NCBI GenBank assembly: GCA_030705695.1
Contig: JAUZPX010000092.1
Span: forward strand, 1-7,135
Direction of reading: 5' to 3'
Source: Bacillota bacterium
Lineage (GTDB): Bacteria; Bacillota; Clostridia; Oscillospirales; Acutalibacteraceae
Length of the DNA: 7,135 bases
Shown here: positions 1 to 5,742 of the stretch, piece by piece
Layout: the number at the start of each line of letters is the position of its first letter
Position numbering within the stretch: the stretch's first letter is position 1
Position numbers and translations under genes: made by a program
Notes under the pieces: model-generated
Told to the model about the DNA's origin: nothing
The model's input: only the letters and a program-made list of their open reading frames with translations
The model's database searches: none

Positions 1-230
1 GTTTCCCACGAGTTGTCATAATTGCGTGTTGCAAGTCCGACAACGTCACGGTTTGCGTCTGTACGACCTGTTGTCGTGATAGACGGAATTTTAATTGTGT
101 TTGCGCCGTCCCAACGATAAACGTTATTGTTTGGAGTGGAATAAAGTTCTCCAAAATTGAGTACATAAGGGAATGCATTTGCAAGTGCCTGAGCGTATTC
201 CGCTGCGTAATTTAATGGTGTAGCTGCCAT
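1..230 (-). CDS. Major capsid protein, N-terminal part (runs off the window)
   Basis: This is the first 76 codons of a protein that continues beyond the window. It starts MAATPLNYAAEYAQALANAF and continues with a stretch containing FPYVLNFGELYSTPNN, then IPSITTTGR and RNYDNSWET. This pattern (an NYA..Y..AL..AFPYVLNFG start, then a TTGR and an RNYDN.WE motif) is typical of the N-terminus of HK97-fold major capsid proteins from Bacillota phages, which form the icosahedral shell. The ATG at 230 is preceded by AGAGG at a spacing of about 10 nt. It lies 28 nt downstream of the scaffold stop, the usual scaffold-then-capsid order. The C-terminal two thirds or more is missing, so the fold itself cannot be verified. 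No maturation protease gene lies upstream, consistent with an SPP1-type scaffold-assisted assembly. Confidence 0.88.
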   Translation of the reverse strand, partial: MAATPLNYAAEYAQALANAFPYVLNFGELYSTPNNNVYRWDGANTIKIPSITTTGRTDANRDVVGLATRNYDNSWE

Positions 231-258
231 ATTTTATCTACCTCTTTTAATTAAAATG

Positions 259-882
259 TTATTTTGGTGTTGTTTCTGCAGGCTTTACGGATTGAAATGT
301 AAAGCTAAATGGATTTTTTTGTGCCGGTTGCGTTGTTGGATCGGTTTTTTGCGTATCAACAGGAATTACACCCTTGACAGTTGGGGTCGGCGCCGTTGGT
401 TCAGCCAATTCAGGTTGTTTCTCAGGTATAAAATAAAATTCCTTGTCTTTTTTTAACGCGTCAAACTGGTCTTTAAAGCCGCCTTTGATATTTCCGTTAT
501 CATCTAAATCAATTTTTTCTAAATCCAACTCGTGCATAATGCTGTCAATTGCATTGTCGTGAACCTTACCGCGTAATTGCTCTTTTAGCGCATGGTTTAG
601 AGCCAACGTGCGCCTCTGCTCTGTAAATTGTTTCGATTGCTCTTGATAATCTTTTTCTAACTGTGAGATTTTTTCCTGAAGTGCCTTGTTATCTCCTGTG
701 CGTTTTTGCAAATCTGCGAGATCAGCATCACGCTTTTTGATGTCAGAAGTTAATTGCGAAATTTGTTCTTGTGCTGCTTTTGTTTTCGTAACTTCCTTTC
801 CAATATCTGCACTGTGTTGGTCGAGAATTTTATCAATGTTTTCGTCACTGATTTCAAATGATTTTAGAAATTCTCTGTTCAT
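259..882 (-). CDS. Phage scaffolding protein, GP20-like
   Basis: The 207-residue protein resembles the phage minor structural protein GP20/scaffold family, whose members line the inside of the procapsid during assembly and are then lost. Residues 1-30 (MNREFLKSFEISDENIDKIL...) match the family's usual opening. Residues about 30-100 are rich in K, E, Q and D with heptad-like leucines, predicting a coiled coil. Residues 105-150 (IDSIMHELDLEKIDLDDNGN, then FKDQFDALKKDKEFYF) match the family's conserved C-terminal block. After residue 153 comes a low-complexity tail rich in Pro and Thr (for example EPTAPTPTVKG and DPTTQPAQKNP). The ATG is preceded by AAAGGA with about 8 nt spacing, and the stop is TAA. 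Its position directly before the major capsid gene supports the call. No protease domain is visible. Confidence 0.85.
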   Translation of the reverse strand: MNREFLKSFEISDENIDKILDQHSADIGKEVTKTKAAQEQISQLTSDIKKRDADLADLQKRTGDNKALQEKISQLEKDYQEQSKQFTEQRRTLALNHALKEQLRGKVHDNAIDSIMHELDLEKIDLDDNGNIKGGFKDQFDALKKDKEFYFIPEKQPELAEPTAPTPTVKGVIPVDTQKTDPTTQPAQKNPFSFTFQSVKPAETTPK

Positions 883-1022
883 AATTTTTAATCCTTTCTT
901 TTCAGCTTCGCTTTGTTTTCGTGGGTCGCCTCCACTGCTGTGCTAGTTTTTCGTCGTGGCCGGACAAATAATTGTTATATTAAGTGCAAAGCACCAGATA
1001 TATGTTGATAGCCGCATCTACG
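883..1022 (-). other. Intergenic gap between minor head protein and scaffold genes
   Basis: This is the longest gap but one in the window (140 nt), in a cluster whose other packaging genes nearly touch. It ends with the scaffold ribosome binding site (AAAGGA, near 892-897). No good sigma-A promoter was found. Two weak dyads are visible. GTGC-AAA-GCAC at 984-994 is flanked by complementary TATAT (976-980) and ATATA (998-1002). GTGG (921-924) can pair with CCAC (932-935), nested in CAGC (903-906) and GCTG (937-940). A 15-codon GTG frame (888-935) has no convincing ribosome site. The stretch may be a leader that sets the high expression of scaffold and capsid, but that is a guess. Confidence 0.35.
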
Positions 1023-1982
1023 CTAATCTTCTTGTTCGTAATTGTCTTCGTCATGGGGTGCAGTGTAGCATTTGCAACTTGGGTGAAGAGGCGGTGCGGT
1101 TTCGCCTTCGTCGTAATCCGACAAAAGGAATCCGCCTTGTGCCTGGCACTGATCAGCTAAGTCCTGACAATCTTCGCATGCGTCCGGATAGCAGAAATAA
1201 TCATATTTTTCGAATCCGCCTTTATTAAAAGCTTTCATAGCAATAATAGAAATTGCGGCTTCCGTTTCTGCTATAAATGCGCCGCTACGAACGTTTTGAC
1301 CTTTGTCAACGTTTTCATCCGTGTCTTTTTCGATTTCAGAATATGTACGTTTCCCAACAAAAGCATGTGTAAGTTGTGTAACCGTCAATAATCCTATTGC
1401 TGCGGCTAGATATCCTTTTATTCTGTCTGAATAATTAAGTCCGTCATTTGTCCACGGCTTTTGAAGCATATCTTGAATCTGAGATTGATTAAAAGGCAAA
1501 GCAGTAAAGTCCTTGACTTTACTGCTTTTAATTGCTTCAATTTGATCTTTATAGCCATTGCCATAGACGCGCGTTAAAGTATCTGTCATAGCGTTTTGAT
1601 ATTTGTTGTATGCTTCGGTAATTGCTTGTTTTATCCTTACTTGCAACGCCTGCAAGCGCGTAATGTTGTTACCGTTAAGAAGTGACTTCAATTCTGAAAT
1701 ATACAACGACATATTTAATAGAGAAAATCCAGAACAAACGGAAATAAATTCCTTAACATCGTTATTAAATCGCTGACGTTCTTTCGCCGTTAACTTTATT
1801 TTTTTGACATCAACCATATTGACAATTCCGTTTTCATCGGCATAGTCGCTGTAAAAAGTCTTTAACTCTTTGTTTATGTCGTTTTTAGCCTTATCAAACC
1901 CATTTATAGCGGTTTTATATTGTGCAGCGCCAAATGACATTAATTCTTGTTTAAGTTCATATTGAGTTTTCTTCCAATCCAT
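1023..1982 (-). CDS. Minor head protein, MuF / SPP1 gp7-like
   Basis: The 319-residue protein lies directly after the portal gene, where the Mu protein F / SPP1 gp7 family normally sits. In SPP1, gp7 binds the portal and the DNA and helps DNA ejection; that role is transferred from the family, not shown here. Residues 1-190 are helical and charged, as expected for the variable N-terminal part. The diagnostic MuF domain is C-terminal, at about residues 225-310. It has a CYPDACEDCQDLADQC cluster (Cys264, Cys269, Cys272, Cys279) followed by PPLHPSCKCYT (His300, Cys303, Cys305). This arrangement may bind a metal. The ATG at 1982 is preceded by GAGAGG about 11 nt upstream and lies 23 nt after the portal stop. 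The stop codon is TAG. No toxin domain is fused to the C-terminus, unlike the polymorphic MuF toxins; the protein ends nine residues after the MuF domain in an acidic tail. Confidence 0.85.
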   Translation of the reverse strand: MDWKKTQYELKQELMSFGAAQYKTAINGFDKAKNDINKELKTFYSDYADENGIVNMVDVKKIKLTAKERQRFNNDVKEFISVCSGFSLLNMSLYISELKSLLNGNNITRLQALQVRIKQAITEAYNKYQNAMTDTLTRVYGNGYKDQIEAIKSSKVKDFTALPFNQSQIQDMLQKPWTNDGLNYSDRIKGYLAAAIGLLTVTQLTHAFVGKRTYSEIEKDTDENVDKGQNVRSGAFIAETEAAISIIAMKAFNKGGFEKYDYFCYPDACEDCQDLADQCQAQGGFLLSDYDEGETAPPLHPSCKCYTAPHDEDNYEQED

Positions 1983-2005
1983 TATTAAAAACGCCTCTCA
2001 CAAGC

Positions 2006-3619
2006 TTATATGTTGACTGAGGATTGACCTTTTGAATCAATCGTTGGAGTTGGAGTGTATGCCTTATTGGTATATGCATCAAGGCTCGGTTGCAGCGGCT
2101 CGGTTTCAGTTTCGTTTTTAATGCGTTGCTGCTCATCGTTTACATTAAAATCAAATAATCCCGACAAATACGTCAATATTGTTTCTTCACTCACTAGTCC
2201 AACAACATTTCTGGCGTTTTGAATAATTTCCGCGTCTGTAATAATTTTGTCTCGGTTAAGAATAATGTCGGCTTTTTCGTTAGTGAAATCGCCCTTTTCA
2301 GTAAGATGCAAATATGTATCGACATAAAAAAGCAGCTCGTCAAAAGCTGCTTTAATCTCATTCTCAAATTGATTGCTGTCAATTTCGAGATCACGACTTC
2401 TTAATTTGATTGCCAATCCACTTGCCGCATTTGCAATTTCGCTACTGTTATAATCAACTGCTCTGGAAGCCGAATAAATATCGCGGCGTGTTCTCAAAAG
2501 CTCCTGCTCAACCGATGCCGTTTGTGGGTCGGCAGAGAGTTTATTAACCCCTCCGTCAGATTCAACTCCTATAACTCCGTATCTGCGTAAATTTTCCAAA
2601 AAAGCATCTAAATCATCGCCACCATAATTTTGTAAAATATATATAAATTTTGGAATATCAGCGAGTAAATCTGCATTAGTAGATGCTTGCAGTTCGTAGT
2701 TGTCAATAAGAGGCTTTACCATCTGCAAAATTGGCTGTTCTTCGGCATTGTACTTAATTGCAACAAATGGCGGCCGCCCAAATCCAAACGGCTGAGGTGG
2801 CAAATCGCTATCTATGCCAGTATCAAGTTCAAAATGGTTTGTTTTATATTGATAAAAACCGTTTTCATAATCGCTTAGCACTGAGTAATCTGGAAATACA
2901 GCAGAATTAAATCCAACATTATTAGCCATGTCTGCATTGTATTCAAAATATTGGACTTCAACGTCATCCCAATATTCAACTTTTTGCCTAACCATGCGCC
3001 CGGAAACTGTATACATTTCGGCTTCATATATGCGAATTATTGCGTCCAATTTCGTGTGGTCACCATCAAGCCAGATTGGCCTAATTTCTTCAGGCTGAAT
3101 TCGTCTAAACTTTATACTTCCATTGTCAAAATAGGGTTGTACCCAACCTACTCCATTTACAATTGCGTCTTTACATGCATTCTTAAACATTCGCCAAAAA
3201 TCGGCATCGAATATCTCATTTAGTAATTCTAAATATGTTTTATTTTGTGTCTTAATTGTAGGTGTTTTGGAAAGTAAATATCCGACTTTTTGATCAACTA
3301 TATTTCTGAGTATTCCACAAGACAGTTTACTGTTTGTTGAACTATGACCTTTTTTTTCATCTATTCGTTTATTAAAAATATCAGTTTTGTTTAAGTAATA
3401 TCTCTGGCTTTCCAACATTGCTTTACGTACACTATCGGTGTTATAAAGCCATTTTGTTACCTCTAGCTGTATAATTTGAGCCAGCCCCGGCAACTGAGGC
3501 GTTGCTGATGCTTGGGCGTCGAGAGGCAACTCACCATAAGCATTCGCTGTATTTGGTTTGGATTGTGTATTTCCAAGCAATTTATTTGCCAACCCCTTTG
3601 CAAAATTAATTAATCCCAT
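2006..3619 (-). CDS. Portal protein, SPP1 gp6-like
   Basis: The 537-residue protein matches the SPP1 gp6-like portal family. These proteins form the ring at one capsid vertex through which terminase pumps DNA. Family-like segments are YYLNKTDIFNKRI (about residues 79-91), NSKLSCGILRNIVDQKVGYLLSK (about 96-118), DAIVNGVGWVQPYFD (about 151-165), RIQPEEIRPIWLD (about 173-185), the GRPPFVAIKYNAEEQ block and the SASRAVDYNSSEIANAASGLAIKLR helix that precedes the C-terminal helices. Residues 1-45 are a family-atypical lead-in rich in Asn, Ala, Pro and Gln. The C-terminal 35 residues are also low complexity. The start is supported by AGGTGG 6 nt before the ATG. The gene follows terminase large subunit by 21 nt and precedes the MuF-like gene, the canonical order. 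Confidence 0.93.
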   Translation of the reverse strand: MGLINFAKGLANKLLGNTQSKPNTANAYGELPLDAQASATPQLPGLAQIIQLEVTKWLYNTDSVRKAMLESQRYYLNKTDIFNKRIDEKKGHSSTNSKLSCGILRNIVDQKVGYLLSKTPTIKTQNKTYLELLNEIFDADFWRMFKNACKDAIVNGVGWVQPYFDNGSIKFRRIQPEEIRPIWLDGDHTKLDAIIRIYEAEMYTVSGRMVRQKVEYWDDVEVQYFEYNADMANNVGFNSAVFPDYSVLSDYENGFYQYKTNHFELDTGIDSDLPPQPFGFGRPPFVAIKYNAEEQPILQMVKPLIDNYELQASTNADLLADIPKFIYILQNYGGDDLDAFLENLRRYGVIGVESDGGVNKLSADPQTASVEQELLRTRRDIYSASRAVDYNSSEIANAASGLAIKLRSRDLEIDSNQFENEIKAAFDELLFYVDTYLHLTEKGDFTNEKADIILNRDKIITDAEIIQNARNVVGLVSEETILTYLSGLFDFNVNDEQQRIKNETETEPLQPSLDAYTNKAYTPTPTIDSKGQSSVNI

Positions 3620-3625
3620 AATCGA

Positions 3626-3631
3626 CCACCT
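3626..3631 (-). promoter_or_regulatory. Ribosome binding site of the portal gene
   Basis: AGGTGG on the minus strand sits 6 nt before the portal ATG, inside the 21-nt gap after the terminase stop. It fixes the portal start. Confidence 0.8.
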
Positions 3632-3640
3632 AAAATATTT

Positions 3641-5044
3641 TTAGTTCCTTGGCGTTAGAACGTTTACACCGCTTCCATATAGCTTTTTCAAAGCTTGTGT
3701 CATAGCATCAACCTGATCGTCGTTTGCGCCGTTAGGGAATGTGCTGCATTCCTCAATAAAATCCCCAATCCACTTGTACCTCGTCGCCGTTGGGTCAGGC
3801 AAGAACACATTCCCACTTTCAATCTCCGGCGTAGTAGAATACGCTCTTGATTCTTTGCTTTCTGTAGGGGTTACTGGAACAATTCCGCTCATTTCGCGCT
3901 TTAAAGATTGTATAATTGCCGTTCCGTTAGCCTTATCTTCTATGTATTTTTGCCTCGCCTCTGGATATTTTTTTGTTAAAAATTTTATTAGCACAATCGA
4001 ATTAACAAAGTCTGCTTTTTTTCTTACTTGGTCTATTAAGTAGGCATCAGCACCGCACTTTCCCCAAATTTGTCCAACAACAAAATCCGATTCTTTTGTT
4101 TCTTTAAAAGTAAAGTCCCACGATTGGATAATCTTGTCAAATTTTTCGGGTAATTTTGTATAATATTTCCACCACTCACGTTTAAAGATATTTCCTTCTG
4201 CTGGAGATGGACGCTGTTGATAGAGCGAAGCCCACTCACGACTTCCGACTTCACGTTCGGTTTGTTTAGCCCAGTTGGCATCATATCCGCCTTTCGGCCA
4301 TAACGTTTCCCCGATTTGACGGCCTAATACATCGTTTTGGTATTCACATATTGCAGGAAGATTTATAATTTCCCATTTCTCATCAGGATTGTCTCCCGAT
4401 TCTTTAATTAGCCGGCCTGCGAGATCGTCTTCGTGCCAGCGCGTTAAAATAATTATGATGCTTCCGCCAGAATGCAGTCGAGTTCGTAATGTGCTTTTAT
4501 ATTCATCATAGACACGATCTCTGTATGTTTTGCTATATGCCTCTTGTTTGTTTTTCACAGGATCATCTATAATAAGCAAATCAGCACCTTGACCGGTAAT
4601 TGTTCCTCCAATACCCGATGAAACAACGCCTCCAACATGGTTTTCTATATTCCAAGCTTTTACGCTACCCATATCTTGCGCAATATCTAAATTAAAAAGT
4701 AATTTCCCATATTCCCTTATTTTTGCTCGATTTTTTCGCCCAAAAACTTGAGCTAGGTCGTCGCCGTAACTCGAAATGATAACTCGCTTGTCAGGGTTTT
4801 TTAACAAAAAATAAGAAGGTAGGCTTTCTGTGATTGTCATGCTTTTTCCGTGTCTAGGAGGCATGAAAACCATTAATCGCTTGTCCTTCCCACAAATTAT
4901 CTCTTCAATTTTATTACAAAGAAATAGAGTATGAGGCGCATGCTTATATAATCCGTTGTTACTAAGTGTTAAATAATCTCTGTAATGCCGTCTGGCTAAT
5001 TCAAGTTGAGCTTGAAATGCGATTTCATTTTTTGGGATCATCAT
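3641..5044 (-). CDS. terL: Terminase large subunit (packaging ATPase and nuclease)
   Basis: The 467-residue protein has the complete two-domain layout of a phage terminase large subunit, which cuts concatemeric DNA and drives it into the procapsid. The N-terminal ATPase shows Walker A PPRHGKS (62-68), Walker B LLIIDDP (156-162) with the catalytic acidic pair, and a coupling motif ILTRWHEDDLAGRL (199-212). The C-terminal RNase H-like nuclease shows its three acidic positions: QSWDFTFK (Asp310), IEDKANG (Asp370) and NDDQVDAM (Asp442/443). No motif is broken. An in-frame TAG directly precedes the ATG at 5044, so no longer start exists. A second ATG follows at once (5041). The start lies inside the small-subunit gene (20-nt overlap) and has no clear ribosome site, so translation is probably coupled to the upstream gene. 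Confidence 0.96.
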   Translation of the reverse strand: MMIPKNEIAFQAQLELARRHYRDYLTLSNNGLYKHAPHTLFLCNKIEEIICGKDKRLMVFMPPRHGKSMTITESLPSYFLLKNPDKRVIISSYGDDLAQVFGRKNRAKIREYGKLLFNLDIAQDMGSVKAWNIENHVGGVVSSGIGGTITGQGADLLIIDDPVKNKQEAYSKTYRDRVYDEYKSTLRTRLHSGGSIIIILTRWHEDDLAGRLIKESGDNPDEKWEIINLPAICEYQNDVLGRQIGETLWPKGGYDANWAKQTEREVGSREWASLYQQRPSPAEGNIFKREWWKYYTKLPEKFDKIIQSWDFTFKETKESDFVVGQIWGKCGADAYLIDQVRKKADFVNSIVLIKFLTKKYPEARQKYIEDKANGTAIIQSLKREMSGIVPVTPTESKESRAYSTTPEIESGNVFLPDPTATRYKWIGDFIEECSTFPNGANDDQVDAMTQALKKLYGSGVNVLTPRN

Positions 5045-5417
5045 CTATATTCACAAGCTTACGGAGCTCGTCGCTGGTTAAACCTGCAAAAGGATTATTG
5101 ACATTCATTTCTCCTCCAACTTGCAACTCTCGCCTAGTTGAGAACTCATCTTTGCATTTGCGTTCAAGGTAATATTTTGATTCAGCCAAATCTCCGCCCT
5201 TTATTGCTTCTGCAAGATTGATTTTTGCCTGCCTTACTAAATTTGTTTGAGCACGCTCCATTTTGTCAGAAAACGACTTGCTTTTTTTTATTTTTTTATA
5301 ATACGTGTCTCGTGATATTTCAGCGTCATCGCACGCTTCGGAAACATTAAATCCTCGTGCAAAGGCATTTTCAAGTTTTCTTACAATATCATCTGTGATT
5401 TTTTCTGGTCGTGCCAT
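5025..5417 (-). CDS. terS: Terminase small subunit
   Basis: This 130-residue protein directly precedes and overlaps terminase large subunit. It has the build of a small terminase subunit, which recognises the packaging site and delivers DNA to the large subunit. Residues about 5-45 (MARPEKITDDIVRKLENAFA, then VSEACDDAEISRDTYYKKIKK) form a helix-turn-helix of the kind found at the N-terminus of these proteins. Residues 50-92 (helices around ERAQTNLVRQAKINLAEAIK and LAESKYYLERKCKDEF) match the usual oligomerisation core. The C-terminal tail (NNPFAGLTSDELRKLVN) probably contacts the large subunit; this is inference from family layout. The ATG is supported by GAGAGGTGG about 7 nt upstream. The stop of the preceding 63-residue gene lies only 4 nt before the start. 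Confidence 0.9.
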   Translation of the reverse strand: MARPEKITDDIVRKLENAFARGFNVSEACDDAEISRDTYYKKIKKSKSFSDKMERAQTNLVRQAKINLAEAIKGGDLAESKYYLERKCKDEFSTRRELQVGGEMNVNNPFAGLTSDELRKLVNIDDDPKK

Positions 5418-5421
5418 GTGT

Positions 5422-5613
5422 TTACCACCTCTCGCAACGGATTAAATACAAGATTTCATTAATTAGCTTTGGGTTTGGAGGAATATGCCTTTTGATTATT
5501 TTTACTTTCCCTTCCGACCCGTCTTTTTTCATTTCAACAGTTTTTTCCTCATATTCATATCCTAAAGCGCATTTTAACATTGCAGATTTTAAATTTATTT
5601 CATCGTCGCCCAT
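5422..5613 (-). CDS. Small protein resembling part of phage DNA-packaging / small-terminase-like proteins
   Basis: A 63-residue protein opens the packaging cluster, 4 nt upstream of terminase small subunit. The chosen start is ATG at 5613, because GAGGTG (5621-5626) lies 7 nt upstream. A TTG five codons earlier (5628) overlaps this ribosome site and is unlikely. Residues 13-29 (LKCALGYEYEEKTVEMK), residues 38-48 (KIIKRHIPPNP) and the end ILYLIRCERW recall a block I know from small-terminase-like packaging proteins: ALGY.YEE, a charged strand, a K..PP segment, then a helix ending R...W. In those proteins the block follows an N-terminal helix-turn-helix; here it stands alone. It may be a free-standing accessory to the packaging complex or a remnant of an older small subunit. 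This resemblance is from memory and unverified. Its ribosome site is predicted to be buried in an RNA stem. Confidence 0.7.
   Translation of the reverse strand: MGDDEINLKSAMLKCALGYEYEEKTVEMKKDGSEGKVKIIKRHIPPNPKLINEILYLIRCERW
5425..5433 (-). promoter_or_regulatory. Ribosome binding site of terminase small subunit
   Basis: GAGAGGTGG on the minus strand lies 7 nt before the ATG, directly after the stop codon of the preceding 63-residue gene. It is the strongest Shine-Dalgarno site in the packaging cluster. Confidence 0.8.
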
Positions 5614-5641
5614 TGAAAAACACCTCAAATAGATTTATAAT
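5613..5641 (+). promoter_or_regulatory. Sigma-A-type promoter on the strand opposite to all genes
   Basis: The plus strand carries TTGAAA (5613-5618), a 17-nt spacer, and TATAAT (5636-5641). This is one mismatch from the -35 consensus, with optimal spacing and a perfect -10. The expected start is near 5647-5649, at the first bases of the GGATGG hairpin. No plus-strand gene follows. Instead a hairpin with a T tract occurs about 95 nt on, so the promoter would make a short RNA. The -35 box overlaps the start codon of the 63-residue gene on the other strand. An AT-rich 19-bp dyad covers the -10 box. Confidence 0.65.
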
Positions 5642-5692
5642 CTATTGGATGGTAGCCTGCAGGCAATAACCATCCTGTGCCGGAGGTGTTTT
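5617..5692 (-). promoter_or_regulatory. Predicted three-way-junction RNA leader that buries a ribosome binding site
   Basis: Read as minus-strand RNA, this stretch can fold into a closed three-way junction. The closing stem is 10 bp: AAAACACCTC (complement of 5683-5692) with GAGGTGTTTT (complement of 5617-5626). Inside it are a bulged hairpin (5647-5653 with 5669-5675, plus an inner GCC-TGCA-GGC tip) and a 7-bp hairpin (5628-5634 with 5640-5646). The two inner arms abut with no unpaired base. The other junction strands are 1 nt and 7 nt (CGGCACA). The 3' side of the closing stem is the Shine-Dalgarno site of the 63-residue gene, so folding should block its translation. I do not recognise it as a known riboswitch or ribozyme class. 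Because inverted repeats also fold on the other strand, DNA-level roles remain possible. Confidence 0.5.
5628..5646. repeat. 19-bp dyad covering the -10 box (possible operator)
   Basis: AATAGAT (5628-5634), TTATA spacer, ATCTATT (5640-5646) is a perfect 7-bp inverted repeat centred on the TATAAT of the plus-strand promoter. It could be an operator for a dimeric repressor. In RNA of the minus strand it forms one arm of the predicted three-way junction. The sequence alone does not decide between these. Confidence 0.5.
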
Positions 5693-5742
5693 CTCTAGCA
5701 TAGAAGAGGGGGGTGTTACCAGCACTACCCCTCTGCTTTTTT
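5648..5742 (+). ncRNA. Predicted small RNA of about 95 nt, antisense to the packaging leader
   Basis: This is the span between the predicted start of the plus-strand promoter and the end of the T tract. It would begin with a bulged hairpin: GGATGGT pairing with ACCATCC, with an inner GCC-TGCA-GGC tip. A single-stranded linker containing GGAGGTGTTTTC follows, and it ends in a G/C-rich terminator hairpin. It is complementary to the minus-strand leader ahead of the 63-residue gene and to the last few codons of the methyltransferase. The linker repeats the sequence of that gene's ribosome site (GAGGTGTTTT), so it could compete for the same pairing partner. No start codon with a sensible frame follows the GGAGG, so it is probably not translated. 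Ends are predictions; no known RNA family was recognised. Confidence 0.5.
5705..5742 (+). terminator. Rho-independent terminator on the plus strand
   Basis: AGAGGGG (5705-5711) pairs perfectly with CCCCTCT (5728-5734). The stem can extend through a bulged A to GGTG/CACT with a 7-nt loop. It is followed by GC and six T residues (5737-5742). On the minus strand the hairpin is followed by no T run, so it should not terminate the main operon. It overlaps the stop codon and last codons of the methyltransferase gene. The only visible source of transcripts to terminate is the plus-strand promoter about 65 nt upstream. Confidence 0.65.

Noticed and set aside
256..456. Plus-strand open frame of 66 codons rich in Trp, Phe, Arg and Cys
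   Set aside because: It is antisense to the scaffold tail, its residue composition is not protein-like and it has no ribosome site.
888..935. 15-codon GTG frame just before the scaffold gene
   Set aside because: It has no Shine-Dalgarno at a useful distance, is very short and highly charged, and shows no recognisable motif.
956..1228. Plus-strand open frame of 90 codons
   Set aside because: It lies mostly antisense to the conserved MuF domain coding region, has no ribosome site and has an unnatural composition rich in Arg and Asn. It is a shadow.
3741..4043. Plus-strand open frame of 100 codons
   Set aside because: It is fully antisense to the terminase nuclease domain, whose motifs are intact on the other strand.
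5614..5628. TTG start five codons upstream for the 63-residue gene
   Set aside because: The TTG overlaps the GAGGTG that serves as ribosome site for the ATG at 5613, so the longer form has no ribosome site of its own.
5411..5632. Plus-strand open frame of 73 codons, hydrophobic
   Set aside because: It overlaps the 63-residue gene, which has a strong ribosome site on the other strand. The apparent membrane character comes from reading A/T-rich antisense sequence, and it has no ribosome site of its own.
5634..5665. Minus-strand promoter with TATAAA as -10 box for the packaging genes
   Set aside because: No acceptable -35 box lies 16-18 nt upstream; the nearest TTGCCT is 21 nt away. The plus-strand reading of the same site fits far better.
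5617..5692. Hammerhead or other self-cleaving ribozyme
   Set aside because: The three-way junction is suggestive, but the conserved CUGAUGA and GAA core segments are absent on both strands.
5705..5734. Terminator for the minus-strand operon after the methyltransferase
   Set aside because: The hairpin is strong, but on the minus strand it is followed by TTCTATGC and not by a T run, so intrinsic termination in that direction is unlikely.
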